64,000 nt of DNA from Alistipes sp. (GCF_020026455.1 NZ_JAHHQJ010000007.1:85772-149771), one strand, 5' to 3'; positions 33,451 to 43,089 are shown, counted from the first letter of the stretch. The notes: a model not told the origin generated them from the letters alone. Numbers and translations are program-made.

Positions 33451-34470
33451 ATGGGAATTTTTTCACTGACACAGGAGTTGGCCATTGATCTCGGAACGGC
33501 CAATACGCTGATAATTTACAACGGGAAGGTCGTCGTCGACGAACCTTCGATCGTGGCCTTGGACGTCCACACGGGCAAGCTCGTGGCCATCGGCCAGCAG
33601 GCCCGCCAGATGCACGAGAAGACCAACCCGAACATCAAAACCATCCGACCGCTCAAGGACGGTGTGATCGCCGACTTCAACGCCACGGAGCTGATGCTGC
33701 GCGGCATGATCAAGAAGGTCAAGACCTCGGGCAGCCTCTTCGCACCCTCGCTGCGCATGGTGATCTGCATCCCCTCCGGTTCGACCAACGTCGAGATCCG
33801 CGCCGTGCACGACTCGGCCGAACGCGCCGGAGGCCGCGAAGTCTACATGATCTACGAACCGATGGCCGCGGCTCTCGGTGCGGGTCTCGATGTCGAAGCC
33901 CCCGAAGGCAACATGGTCATCGACATCGGCGGCGGCACGTCGGAGATCGCCTGCATCTCGCTGGGAGGCATCGTCTGCTCGGAGTCGATCAACACCGCGG
34001 GCGACGTCTTCACCAACGACATCCAGAGCTACGTCCGCCAGCAGCACAACATCCGCATCGGCGAACGCACGGCCGAGGCCATCAAGTGTTCGATCGGCGC
34101 CGCCGTGTCGGACTTGGAGCAGGAACCCGAGGACTTCGTCGTGACGGGTCCCAACATGCTGACCGCACTCCCCCAGACCGTGTCGCTCTCGTACAGCGAA
34201 ATCGCCTACGCGCTGGAAAAGTCACTCACGAAGATCGACGCGGCGCTGATGAAGGTGCTGGAGTCCATGCCGCCCGAGTTGTACGCCGACATCGTGAAAA
34301 ACGGCATCTACCTCGCCGGCGGCGGCGCGCTAATCAAGGGGCTCGACCGGCGTCTGAACGAAAAGACCGGCATTCCGTTCCACATCGCCGAAGACCCGCT
34401 GCGGGCCATCGCCCGCGGAACGGGAATCGCCCTGAAGAACATCAACCGGTTCTCGTTCCTGATGAAATAA
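33451..34470 (+). CDS. mreB: Rod shape-determining protein MreB
   Basis: This 339-residue actin homologue directs lateral wall growth. It begins MGIFSLTQELAIDLGTANTL (phosphate-1 loop), then VCIPSGSTNVEIRAVHDSAE, MIYEPMAAALGAGLDV, MVIDIGGGTSEIACISLGGI (phosphate-2) and NGIYLAGGGALIKGLD (adenosine loop). A TTG five codons upstream is in frame but poorer as a start. It is first of a run mreB-mreC-mreD-PBP2-rodA; a 154 bp gap with its own promoter separates it from mreC. Confidence 0.98.
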   Translation: MGIFSLTQELAIDLGTANTLIIYNGKVVVDEPSIVALDVHTGKLVAIGQQARQMHEKTNPNIKTIRPLKDGVIADFNATELMLRGMIKKVKTSGSLFAPSLRMVICIPSGSTNVEIRAVHDSAERAGGREVYMIYEPMAAALGAGLDVEAPEGNMVIDIGGGTSEIACISLGGIVCSESINTAGDVFTNDIQSYVRQQHNIRIGERTAEAIKCSIGAAVSDLEQEPEDFVVTGPNMLTALPQTVSLSYSEIAYALEKSLTKIDAALMKVLESMPPELYADIVKNGIYLAGGGALIKGLDRRLNEKTGIPFHIAEDPLRAIARGTGIALKNINRFSFLMK

Positions 34471-34566
34471 ATGCCGCAGCACGGGCAATGCCCCGCATCG
34501 CCCTACACCCGGCCGATGCGGAATCGGCCGCCCGAAAACCGGAACCGGAAAATGCCGACCGGCGAA

Positions 34567-34574
34567 TATTTTTG
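34567..34574 (+). promoter_or_regulatory. -7 element for mreC and the downstream run
   Basis: TATTTTTG lies 50 bp before the mreC start, inside the mreB-mreC gap. It may separate elongasome transcription from MreB. Confidence 0.5.
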
Positions 34575-34582
34575 AACCAAAC

Positions 34583-34606
34583 GATTGCGGGCTTCGGTCC
34601 GCAATC
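34583..34606. promoter_or_regulatory. Inverted repeat in the mreC leader
   Basis: GATTGCGG (34583-34590) and CCGCAATC (34599-34606) form a perfect 8 bp stem, 18 bp before the mreC start. Confidence 0.5.
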
Positions 34607-34624
34607 TTAAATTAAGGAACTGCT

Positions 34625-35479
34625 TTGCGCAAACTGTTCGAGTTCATACGAAGCATCTATGTCGTGGTACTGTTCGTGGCGCTGGAGCTCGCGGCCATCA
34701 GCTACTACGCCCACTCCACCCGCTACACCCAGGCCCGACTGCTCGCACGGTCGAATCAGGTGGCGGGGGGTGTGCACGGATTCTTCGCGGGCATCCGGCA
34801 CTACTTCAGCCTCGGCCACGAAAACCGGCTGCTGCTGGACCGCGTCGCACAGCTCGAAGAGCGCCTCGCCCAATACGAGGAGGCCGAGACCAACGCCCGG
34901 CTGGACAGCTACATGCAGGACATCGGCGAATCGAAATACCGCTTCGCCTCGGCTTCGGTCGTGGCCAACACGATCAACCGGGCGCAGAACCTCATCACGC
35001 TCAACCGCGGACGTCAGGACGGAGTGGTCGAAGAGATGGCCGTGCTCTCGCCCAACGGCGCGATGGCCGGCTACATCGTCGACTGTACGGAGCGCTATGC
35101 CGTGGCGATGTCGGTGCTCAACACCTCGTTCCGGGCCAGCGGCAAGCTCGCCGATGCCGAATACTACGGCTCGATCTATTGGGACGGACTGGACCAGAAT
35201 GTGGTGATCCTCGGCGAACTGTCGAAATATGCCGACCCCAAACCCGGGCAGGAGGTCGTGACGACCGGATTCTCGCAGTATTTCCCCGCCGACGTGCTGA
35301 TCGGCTGGGTCGAGAGCGCCTCGCTCAACGAAACCCGCACGGCCTACACGGTCCGGGTGCGGCTCGCAGCCGAAATGTCGCGGCTGAACGAAGTCGTGCT
35401 GGTCGGCAACCGCGACATCTACGAAATCAACAGCCTGCAGCAAAGCGAACAAATCGAACAACATATCCGCCCCGACTAA
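34625..35479 (+). CDS. mreC: Rod shape-determining protein MreC
   Basis: This 284-residue protein has a TTG start at 34625, supported by AAGGAACTGC just upstream and by residue content (MRKLFEFIRSIYVVVLFVAL is a normal MreC cytoplasmic tip and transmembrane helix). A coiled coil follows (LLLDRVAQLEERLAQYEEAE), then the periplasmic beta domain: LITLNRGRQDGVVEEMAVLS and GQEVVTTGFSQYFPADVLIG. It links MreB to PBP2/RodA in the periplasm. The mreD start codon follows the stop without a gap. Confidence 0.95.
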   Translation: MRKLFEFIRSIYVVVLFVALELAAISYYAHSTRYTQARLLARSNQVAGGVHGFFAGIRHYFSLGHENRLLLDRVAQLEERLAQYEEAETNARLDSYMQDIGESKYRFASASVVANTINRAQNLITLNRGRQDGVVEEMAVLSPNGAMAGYIVDCTERYAVAMSVLNTSFRASGKLADAEYYGSIYWDGLDQNVVILGELSKYADPKPGQEVVTTGFSQYFPADVLIGWVESASLNETRTAYTVRVRLAAEMSRLNEVVLVGNRDIYEINSLQQSEQIEQHIRPD

Positions 35480-35998
35480 ATGTATCGCACCCTACCATAT
35501 CTCGGACTTTTCGCAACCGCGGTGCTGCTTCAGGTTTTCCTGTTCGACAACCTGGCCATCAGCATCTACCTCAACCCGCTCGTATACATCGTCTTCATCG
35601 CCCTGCTGCCGCTCGACACGCCGCCCGCGGCAATTCTGGGCGCCGGTCTTGTGCTGGGCGTCACGATGGACTTCGCCATGGGCGCGGCGGGGATCAACAC
35701 GATCGCAACCCTGCTGATCGCCTTCCTCTACCCGACCCTCGCCGGCATGACCTGCGGCCGTGACAACGTCCGCGAAGGGGGCATCCCCTCGTCGGAACGC
35801 CTGGGCGAGCGGAAGTTCATCACCTTCCTCGTGGCACTGACACTCGTACACCACGCCGTATTCTTTTCGCTGGAGGCCCTTTCGTGGACGCACGTGCTCC
35901 ACACGCTGACGCGCATCACCGTCAGCACGACCGTGTCGGTAGTCTTCATCTGGATCATCGCCCGCATCTTCTCCGCCAAAATCCCCACGCACATATGA
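35480..35998 (+). CDS. mreD: Rod shape-determining protein MreD
   Basis: This 172-residue inner-membrane protein has several hydrophobic helices (YLGLFATAVLLQVFLFDNLA, GAGLVLGVTMDFAMGAAGIN) and the partial MreD pattern DFAMGA. It scaffolds the MreC-PBP2 complex. Its ATG follows the mreC stop directly, and its TGA overlaps the PBP2 ATG (ATGA), so translation is coupled. The identity rests on membrane topology and gene order as well as sequence. Confidence 0.92.
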   Translation: MYRTLPYLGLFATAVLLQVFLFDNLAISIYLNPLVYIVFIALLPLDTPPAAILGAGLVLGVTMDFAMGAAGINTIATLLIAFLYPTLAGMTCGRDNVREGGIPSSERLGERKFITFLVALTLVHHAVFFSLEALSWTHVLHTLTRITVSTTVSVVFIWIIARIFSAKIPTHI

Positions 35999-37821
35999 GC
36001 ACTCCCGAGAGCTTCATGCGGATGCGGACCCTGCAGGTCGTCGTCCTGCTGATCTTCGCGCTGATTGTCGGACGGCTGGCCTACATCCAGCTCTTCGATT
36101 CGCGCTACGACGATCTGGCACGCGCCAACGCGCTGCGCCATGTCGTGCAGTACCCGCCGCGCGGCGAGGTCTTCGACCGCAACGGCGAATACCTGGTGCA
36201 GAGCCGCGAGTGCTACGACCTGATGGTCATCTCGAGCGAAATCGGCAAACAGGGCTTCGACACGGCCCGCATGTGCGAGGTGCTGGGGCTTTCGCGCACC
36301 CGGCTCGAACGCGAACTGGCCTACGCACGGATGCGTCCGCGGGCACCGCGGCTGATCATCAACTACATCTCCAAAGAGGACAAGCTGCGCTTCGACGAAT
36401 GTAACTTCCGGGGCTTCTACACCGTCTACCGCACCGTCCGCCGCTATCCCCGCGAAGTGGGCGGCAACCTGCTGGGATATGTGAGCGAGGTGAACCCCAA
36501 CTACCTGAAGCGCAACCCCGAGTACAAGACGGGCGACTACGTCGGGATGAACGGCGTGGAGTCGGCCTACGAACCGCAGCTCCGGGGCCGCAAGGGAGTC
36601 CGGATCCAGGAGATCGACACCCACGGGGCGATCAAGGGCTCCTACATGAACGGCCTCTACGACTCGGTACCCGAACCGGGGCGCTATCTGGTGAGCACCA
36701 TCGACGCCCGCCTGCAGCTGCTGGGCGAGGAGCTGATGCGCGGCAAGGTGGGGGCTGCGGTAGCCATCGAGCCCGCGACAGGCGAAATCCTGATGATGGT
36801 CTCCTCGCCGACCTACGACCCCGACGAACTGGTGGGGCGCCAGCGGGGCAACAACTACATGAAGATGCTGTACAACAAGCGCAAGCCGCTGTTCAACCGC
36901 GCCGTGAAGGCCAAATATCCCCCGGGGTCGACCTTCAAGCTGGTGCAGGGGCTGATCGGCCTGCAGGAAGGGGTGCTCCGCCCTTCGGACCTGCACTCCT
37001 GCCACATGGGCTACCAAGCGGGGCGTCTGAAGATGGCCTGCCATGCCCACGCCTCGCCGCTGGACCTGCGCTTCGCAGTGGCGACTTCGTGCAACGCCTA
37101 CTTCTGCTACGTCTTTCGCGACATCCTCGACAACCCCAAATACGAAAGCGTGAAGGAGGGTTACGAGGTCTGGAAAAAATACGTCGAGAGCTTCGGATTC
37201 GGGCGCAAGCTGGGTTCGGACTTCCTCGACGAGGGCAACGGATATGTCCCCGACCGCGCCTATTACGACCGCCAGTACAGGGGTTCGTGGAACTCGCTCA
37301 CGGTGCTGTCGCTCTCGATCGGGCAGGATGCGCTGGGCTGCACCCCGCTGCAGCTGGCCAACCTGGCGTGCATCGTGGCCAACCGCGGCTACTACTACAT
37401 CCCGCACATCGTGAAAAAGATCGAAGGCCAGGACTCGCTCGACGCACGTTTCTACGAACGCCACTACACGATGGTCGACCAGAAACACTTCGAACCCATC
37501 GTCGAGGGCATGTGGCGGGGCGTGAACGTCGGGGGAACCTCGACCCGCGCCCGGCTCGACGGCTGGGACGTTTGCGGCAAGACCGGAACGGCCGAAAACC
37601 CGCGCGGCCGCGACCACTCGACCTTTCTCTCGTTCGCCCCGAAGGACAATCCGAAGATCGCCATCTCGGTCTACGTCGAAAACGGCGGATTCGGGGCCTC
37701 GGCGGCCCTGCCCATCGCCAGCCTGCTGGAAGAGTATTACCTGACGGACACGATCCGCAGGCCCGAACTGCTCCAATACATCAAGGACATGAACATCTAT
37801 TATCCCGCTTATGACAAATAA
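35995..37821 (+). CDS. mrdA: Penicillin-binding protein 2 (elongasome transpeptidase)
   Basis: This 608-residue class B PBP crosslinks peptidoglycan with RodA. After a short tail come a transmembrane helix (LQVVVLLIFALIVGRLAYIQ) and the pedestal, with PPRGEVFDRNGEYLV and GNLLGYVSEVN. The transpeptidase motifs are all present: SxxK at Ser312 (STFK), SxN at Ser365 (SCN) and KTG at Lys529 (KTGTAEN). Length is normal for PBP2. It overlaps mreD by 4 bp and rodA by 11 bp. Confidence 0.96.
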   Translation: MSTPESFMRMRTLQVVVLLIFALIVGRLAYIQLFDSRYDDLARANALRHVVQYPPRGEVFDRNGEYLVQSRECYDLMVISSEIGKQGFDTARMCEVLGLSRTRLERELAYARMRPRAPRLIINYISKEDKLRFDECNFRGFYTVYRTVRRYPREVGGNLLGYVSEVNPNYLKRNPEYKTGDYVGMNGVESAYEPQLRGRKGVRIQEIDTHGAIKGSYMNGLYDSVPEPGRYLVSTIDARLQLLGEELMRGKVGAAVAIEPATGEILMMVSSPTYDPDELVGRQRGNNYMKMLYNKRKPLFNRAVKAKYPPGSTFKLVQGLIGLQEGVLRPSDLHSCHMGYQAGRLKMACHAHASPLDLRFAVATSCNAYFCYVFRDILDNPKYESVKEGYEVWKKYVESFGFGRKLGSDFLDEGNGYVPDRAYYDRQYRGSWNSLTVLSLSIGQDALGCTPLQLANLACIVANRGYYYIPHIVKKIEGQDSLDARFYERHYTMVDQKHFEPIVEGMWRGVNVGGTSTRARLDGWDVCGKTGTAENPRGRDHSTFLSFAPKDNPKIAISVYVENGGFGASAALPIASLLEEYYLTDTIRRPELLQYIKDMNIYYPAYDK

Positions 37822-39253
37822 CCGGCATAACGGCATCTTCTACGGCGTGGACGGATGGACCGTCCTGCTCTACGTGCTGATCGTCGCGGCGGGATGGATC
37901 TCGATCACCTCGGCCTCGTACGACGACAGCACGGCCGACCTGTTCTCCTTCTCGCACTTCTACATGAAGCAGCTGATGTGGATCGGCATGGCATGGGTCA
38001 TGGCGATCATCGTCCTGCTGCTCGACGAACGCTTCTACCACATGTTCGCCTACCCGGCCTATCTGTGCGGCATCATGCTGCTCGTGGCAGCGCTGCTGTT
38101 CGGCCGCGAGGTCAACGGCGCGAAGGCGTGGTTCGAATTCGGGTCGCTGCGCGTGCAGCCCGTGGAGTTCGCCAAAATCGCCACGGCCCTGGCCCTGGCC
38201 CGCGTGATGAGCGAATACTCGTTCTCGATCAACCGTGTGGGCGACCTGATGAAAGTCGCCGTGGTGATCTGCATCCCGCTCTTCATCATCATCCTGCAGA
38301 ACGACACCGGATCGGGCATCGTGCTGGGGTCGTTCCTCTTCGTGCTCTACCGCGAAGGGCTGAACAAATGGCTCTGCATCCCGGTGCTGCTGATAGCCGC
38401 GCTGTTCATCGTCTCGTTCCTCCTCTCGCCGATGACACTGCTCTTGGCGCTGATTCTGGTCTGCACGCTCTCCGAGGTCATGATGAACGGCCAGTGGCGC
38501 TCGCGCCTCGTGTTCCTGGCGGCGGTGATGCTGTCGGCCATCCTGCTGTGCCTCGCGATGGCGCTGATCGCTCCCGGAACCCTCGACCTCTACCACAGCC
38601 TGCTCGTGACGACCCTCGCGGCCGCGGTCTTCGCCGCCGTATACGCCTATCGTTCGAACCTGAGCAACATCTTCATCACACTGAGTCTGTTCCTCGGTTC
38701 GCTGGTCTTCCTGCCCACCACCGACTACATCTTCAATTCAATCCTCAAACAGCATCAGCGCGACCGCATCCTGAGTTTCCTGGGCATCATCAACGACCCG
38801 CTCGGCACCGACTACAACGTGAACCAGGCGAAAATCGCCATCGGTTCGGGCAACTTCTGGGGCAAGGGATTCCTCGAAGGAACCCAGATCAAATACGGAT
38901 TCGTCCCCGAGCGGCACACCGACTTCATCTTCTGCACCGTGGGCGAGGAGTGGGGATTCCTCGGCGCGATCGTGGTGCTGGCGCTGCTGTGTCTGCTGAT
39001 CCTGCGGCTGATGCGCATGGGCGAACGGCAGCAGGAGCCCTTCGGACGCATCTACTGCTACTGTGTGGCGTCGATCCTGCTGTTCCACGTGCTGGTCAAC
39101 GTCGGCATGACCATCGGCCTGATGCCCGTGATGGGTATTCCGCTGCCGTTCATGAGCTACGGAGGCTCGTCGCTCATCGCCTTCACGATCCTGCTGTTCA
39201 TCGCCGTGCGGCTCGACGCCTCGACACGACAATTTTCCATACACAAACTATAA
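37811..39253 (+). CDS. rodA: Peptidoglycan glycosyltransferase RodA
   Basis: This 480-residue SEDS polymerase has about 10-12 transmembrane helices. Signatures include NGAKAWFEFGSLRVQPVEFA, IILQNDTGSGIVLGSF, GKGFLEGTQIKYGFVPERHT with the region ending DFIFCTVGEEWGF, and the final GIPLPFMSYGGSSLIAF. It polymerises glycan strands from lipid II with PBP2. Length exceeds the E. coli protein (370) through an enlarged central segment, as is common in Bacteroidota. It starts 11 bp inside the PBP2 gene. Confidence 0.96.
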   Translation: MTNNRHNGIFYGVDGWTVLLYVLIVAAGWISITSASYDDSTADLFSFSHFYMKQLMWIGMAWVMAIIVLLLDERFYHMFAYPAYLCGIMLLVAALLFGREVNGAKAWFEFGSLRVQPVEFAKIATALALARVMSEYSFSINRVGDLMKVAVVICIPLFIIILQNDTGSGIVLGSFLFVLYREGLNKWLCIPVLLIAALFIVSFLLSPMTLLLALILVCTLSEVMMNGQWRSRLVFLAAVMLSAILLCLAMALIAPGTLDLYHSLLVTTLAAAVFAAVYAYRSNLSNIFITLSLFLGSLVFLPTTDYIFNSILKQHQRDRILSFLGIINDPLGTDYNVNQAKIAIGSGNFWGKGFLEGTQIKYGFVPERHTDFIFCTVGEEWGFLGAIVVLALLCLLILRLMRMGERQQEPFGRIYCYCVASILLFHVLVNVGMTIGLMPVMGIPLPFMSYGGSSLIAFTILLFIAVRLDASTRQFSIHKL

Positions 39254-39259
39254 AACCCG

Positions 39260-41845
39260 ATGATTCGTTACAACCCCAAAGGACTCACTGCCCCGCAAAT
39301 CGACGAAAGCCGCCGACAACACGGCGACAATGTCATCACCCCGCCGAAGGACGATTCGGCCTGGCGCCTGCTGCTGGAAAAATTCCGCGACCCGATCATC
39401 CGCATCCTGCTGCTGGCCGCCGTACTGTCGCTCATCATCGGATTCGTCCACAAGGATTTCACCGAATCGGTGGGCATCATCTGCGCCATCATCCTCGCCA
39501 CCTGCGTCGGATTTTGGTTCGAATGGGACGCCCAGCGGCGCTTCCGGAGGCTCAACCAGGTGAACGACGACATTCCCGTGAAGGTGATGCGCGAAGGGTC
39601 GATCCGCGAAATCCCACGACGCGACGTGGTCGCAGGCGATGTGGTCTACATCGAGAGCGGCGAGACGATTCCCGCCGATGGCGAACTGGTCGAGGCGGTG
39701 TCGCTGAAAATCAACGAATCGACGCTCACGGGAGAACCCGAGGTGGACAAGACGGTCAACGAAGCCGACTTCGACCCCGAGGCGACCTATCCCTCGAATG
39801 CGGTGCTGCGCGGCACAACCGTGGCGGACGGTTACGGCGTAATGGTCGTGACGGCCGTGGGCGATGCGACCGAGGCCGGGCACGTCACGGAGCAGGCAAC
39901 GGCCGAAAGCGACGAGCAGACCCCCCTCTCCCGCCAGTTGACACGCCTCTCGCGCCTGATCGGCCGGCTGGGCATCCTCCTCTCGGTACTGATTTTCTGC
40001 GTGATGCTCGGAAAGGCGATCTTCGTGGGAGGGCTGCTCGAGAGCGACTGGCTGACCATCTCGCAACACGTCCTGCAAATCTTCATGGTCTCGGTAGCCA
40101 TCATCGTCATGGCCGTGCCCGAAGGACTTCCGATGTCGATCACCCTGTCGCTGGCGATGTCCATGCGGCGGATGCTGAAGACCAACAACCTCGTGCGCAA
40201 AATGCACGCCTGCGAGACGATGGGTGCCGTGACGGTCATCTGCACCGACAAGACCGGCACGCTGACCCAGAACCGCATGCATGTGCAGGAGCTGATCCGC
40301 TACGACACGCTCCCCGCACGGGAATTCGCCGAAGTCGTGGCCCTGAACACCACGGCCTTCCTCGACCCCGAAGGCCATATCATCGGCAATCCCACGGAGG
40401 GGGCCCTGCTCGAATGGCTGCGCGCCGAAGGCGAAGACTACGAAATGCTGCGCACCGAAGCGAAGATCGTCAACCGGCTGACCTTCTCGACCGAACGCAA
40501 ATACATGGCGACGATCGTCGAAAGCGGCGTCTCGGGCCGCCGCATCCTCTGCGTGAAGGGCGCCCCGGAGATCGTGCGCACGATGTGCGCCCCGGACGGA
40601 AAGGACGCGCAGGTCGCCGACCAGCTCCTCGGATTCCAGAGCCGCGCCATGCGCACGCTGGCCATGGCGTGGGCCGAAACCGCATCGGACGACTGCCTCG
40701 AGGCGGTCAAGGCGGGCGGACTGCACTTCGCGGCGGTTGCTGCCATCTCGGACCCTGTGCGCGAGGACGTTCCGGCGGCCGTGGCACGCTGTATCGAGGC
40801 GGGGATAGGCATCAAGATCGTCACGGGCGACACCCCGGCCACGGCGCGCGAAATCGCCCGTCAGATCGGGCTGTGGGACGATGCCACGGACGGCGAACGG
40901 AACCACATCACCGGCACGGAATTCGCCGTCATGAGCGACGAGGAACTGCTGGAACGCGTGCAGGAGCTGAAGATCATGTCCCGGGCCAGACCGCTGGACA
41001 AGCAGCGCCTCGTCAGGATGTTGCAGCAGCGCGGCGAGGTGGTGGCCGTGACGGGCGACGGCACGAACGACGCCCCGGCGCTCAATTTCGCCAACGTCGG
41101 CCTGTCGATGGGTTCGGGCACCTCCGTAGCCAAAGACGCTTCGGATATCACGCTGTTGGACGACTCGTTCACCTCGATCGCCACGGCCGTCATGTGGGGA
41201 CGTTCGCTCTACCGCAACATCCAGCGTTTCGTGCTGTTCCAGCTGACGATCAACTTCGCGGCCATAACGATCTGCTTCATCGGCTCGTTGTTCGGGACCG
41301 ACATGCCGCTCACCGTGGTGCAGATTCTCTGGGTGAACATCATCATGGACACCTTCGCGGCGATGGCCATGGCCTCGCTGCCGCCCAATCCCGAAGTGAT
41401 GAGCGACAAACCACGTCCGCGGGACGAATTCATCATCACCCCCGCCATGGCCCGCACCCTCTTCACGTGCGGCACGGTGATGGTGATCGTGCTGCTGGGC
41501 ATGCTCTTCCGGTGGACGATCCAACAGGGCGAACTCTCGGTGGAACAACTGACCCTATTCTTCTCGACGTTCGTCTTCTTCCAGTTCTGGAACATGTTCA
41601 ACGCCAAGGGATTCGAGACGAGCCATTCGGTCTTCTCCTGTCTTTCCGGCTGCCGCGAATTCTTCCTGATCCTCGCGGCGATCGGCGCGGGGCAAGTGCT
41701 GATCGTGGAATTGGGAGGCGAGGTCTTCCGCACCGAACCGCTCTCGTGGATGCAGTGGGCCGAGGTCATCGGCTTCACCTCGCTGCTGGCTGTCGGCGGT
41801 GAAATCGTCCGCGCAATCCGCAGAAAAAGAAAACTGTTGTCCTAA
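39260..41845 (+). CDS. Calcium-translocating P-type ATPase (PMCA-type)
   Basis: This 861-residue P-type pump has the phosphorylation motif DKTGTLT (Asp330), the M4 motif PEGLP (Pro287 onward, Ca-binding), STLTGEPEVDK in the actuator, KGAPEIV in the N domain, TGDGTNDAPAL (Gly599 region) and the M6 motif WVNIIMDTFAAM. PEGLP with NxxxD in M6 is the pattern of plasma-membrane-type Ca2+-ATPases (one Ca site). It exports Ca2+ from the cytoplasm. It begins 6 bp after rodA and the PAP2 gene begins 6 bp after it, so it is probably co-transcribed with the elongasome genes. Confidence 0.92.
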   Translation: MIRYNPKGLTAPQIDESRRQHGDNVITPPKDDSAWRLLLEKFRDPIIRILLLAAVLSLIIGFVHKDFTESVGIICAIILATCVGFWFEWDAQRRFRRLNQVNDDIPVKVMREGSIREIPRRDVVAGDVVYIESGETIPADGELVEAVSLKINESTLTGEPEVDKTVNEADFDPEATYPSNAVLRGTTVADGYGVMVVTAVGDATEAGHVTEQATAESDEQTPLSRQLTRLSRLIGRLGILLSVLIFCVMLGKAIFVGGLLESDWLTISQHVLQIFMVSVAIIVMAVPEGLPMSITLSLAMSMRRMLKTNNLVRKMHACETMGAVTVICTDKTGTLTQNRMHVQELIRYDTLPAREFAEVVALNTTAFLDPEGHIIGNPTEGALLEWLRAEGEDYEMLRTEAKIVNRLTFSTERKYMATIVESGVSGRRILCVKGAPEIVRTMCAPDGKDAQVADQLLGFQSRAMRTLAMAWAETASDDCLEAVKAGGLHFAAVAAISDPVREDVPAAVARCIEAGIGIKIVTGDTPATAREIARQIGLWDDATDGERNHITGTEFAVMSDEELLERVQELKIMSRARPLDKQRLVRMLQQRGEVVAVTGDGTNDAPALNFANVGLSMGSGTSVAKDASDITLLDDSFTSIATAVMWGRSLYRNIQRFVLFQLTINFAAITICFIGSLFGTDMPLTVVQILWVNIIMDTFAAMAMASLPPNPEVMSDKPRPRDEFIITPAMARTLFTCGTVMVIVLLGMLFRWTIQQGELSVEQLTLFFSTFVFFQFWNMFNAKGFETSHSVFSCLSGCREFFLILAAIGAGQVLIVELGGEVFRTEPLSWMQWAEVIGFTSLLAVGGEIVRAIRRKRKLLS

Positions 41846-41851
41846 GATACG

Positions 41852-43084
41852 ATGCTCAAACGCCTGACCGCCGCCTGCCTGTTCTCGATCCTGAGCCTGG
41901 GAGCAGCAGCGCAGTTACCGGACAGTGTCGACATGAGCGCCGGCGGGGAGTTCCGCCGGCGCCTCGACCGGCACACGTCGACCAAAGCCTACCGCATGCT
42001 CTTCGTCGCCACGCCCCTGATCGTGGGCGGAGTCGTAATGCAGGCCTACGACTCCGATTTCCGACGCCTGCGCAACGGATACAGCCACTCATTCCACCAC
42101 CACTACGACGACTGGCTCCAGTATGCCCCCGCCGGGGCGATGGTGGCCCTAAAGACCTGCGGCGTCCAGGGCCGCAGCTCATGGGGCCGCATGCTGGTCT
42201 CCGACGCCTTTTCGGCGGGACTCATGGCCATAGGGGTCAACTCGCTCAAATACTCCTGCCGCGTGATGCGTCCCGACGGATCGTCGCGCAACTCCTTCCC
42301 CTCGGGACACACGGCGACGGCCTTCATGACCGCCACGATGCTCCACAAGGAGTACGGCCACCGCAGCCCGTGGTACAGCATCGGGGGCTACACCCTGGCC
42401 ACGATCACGGGCGTCACCCGCCAGCTCAACAACCGCCACTGGATGAGCGACATCATGGTCGGAGCCGGCATCGGCATCCTCGCCACGGAGCTGGGATATT
42501 TCCTCGCAGACCTGATTTTCAAGGAGAAGGGGCTAAACGTCACGGAAACCTACTCGGTCTACGACCGCTACCGCCGACCGTCGTTCTTCGGATTCAGCCT
42601 CGGATTCTCGACCGTTCCCGGGAGCTACACACCCTACCCCGGGATGCACATGCAGCTCCTCGCCGGACCGTCCGTCTCGGTGCAGGGGGCCTGGTTCGCC
42701 AGCCCCTACTGGGGTTTCGGCGGCCGCATGTCGTGCACCAACCTGCGCGTGAAAGTCAACGGCGTGGCGCAGAACGACAACCTGGAGTGCGCGTCGGTGT
42801 ATGCAGGGCCCTATTTTTCCTATCCCTTCTCGATGCGGTGGCTCGTGGGCGCCAGGGTGCTCGGAGGCTGTGAGATCTACAAAACATGCCACACGGATTT
42901 CCGCAAGTTGGAAGGACGCTCCGGATTCTCCTTCGGATCCGGACTGTCGACCACCTACCTCGCCACCCAAAACCTCGGCGTGCGCTTCACGGCCGATTAC
43001 GACGTCGCTCCTCCCGTGGTGCGTTCGTCGCACGAACGGCTGCACAAGCTCACCTTCGGCATGGAGGTCTGCGCGGTATTCTGA
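41852..43084 (+). CDS. PAP2-superfamily phosphatase with C-terminal extension
   Basis: This 410-residue protein has a signal-like start (MLKRLTAACLFSILSLGAAA) and a full PAP2 active site: motif 1 KYSCRVMRP (Lys133), motif 2 PSGH (Ser151-His153) and motif 3 TRQLNNRHWMSD (Arg190, His196, Asp200). Residues about 230-410 form a beta-rich extension rich in aromatic-ended strands (YTPYPGMHMQLLAGPS; ending LTFGMEVCAVF), resembling a small outer-membrane barrel. PAP2 enzymes cleave phosphate from lipid phosphates such as undecaprenyl-PP or lipid A. Position at the end of the elongasome run makes undecaprenyl-PP an attractive but unproven substrate. Confidence 0.88.
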   Translation: MLKRLTAACLFSILSLGAAAQLPDSVDMSAGGEFRRRLDRHTSTKAYRMLFVATPLIVGGVVMQAYDSDFRRLRNGYSHSFHHHYDDWLQYAPAGAMVALKTCGVQGRSSWGRMLVSDAFSAGLMAIGVNSLKYSCRVMRPDGSSRNSFPSGHTATAFMTATMLHKEYGHRSPWYSIGGYTLATITGVTRQLNNRHWMSDIMVGAGIGILATELGYFLADLIFKEKGLNVTETYSVYDRYRRPSFFGFSLGFSTVPGSYTPYPGMHMQLLAGPSVSVQGAWFASPYWGFGGRMSCTNLRVKVNGVAQNDNLECASVYAGPYFSYPFSMRWLVGARVLGGCEIYKTCHTDFRKLEGRSGFSFGSGLSTTYLATQNLGVRFTADYDVAPPVVRSSHERLHKLTFGMEVCAVF

Positions 43085-43089
43085 AACGC

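Noticed and set aside
35728..37836. A 700-codon minus-strand frame opposite PBP2
   Set aside because: Mirror of the mreD/PBP2 codons; no motifs and no promoter.
37855..41802. A very long open frame crossing rodA and the Ca2+ ATPase in another phase
   Set aside because: It is a GC-driven shadow: Arg/Pro/His-rich translation, no motifs, fully overlapped by two clearly identified genes.
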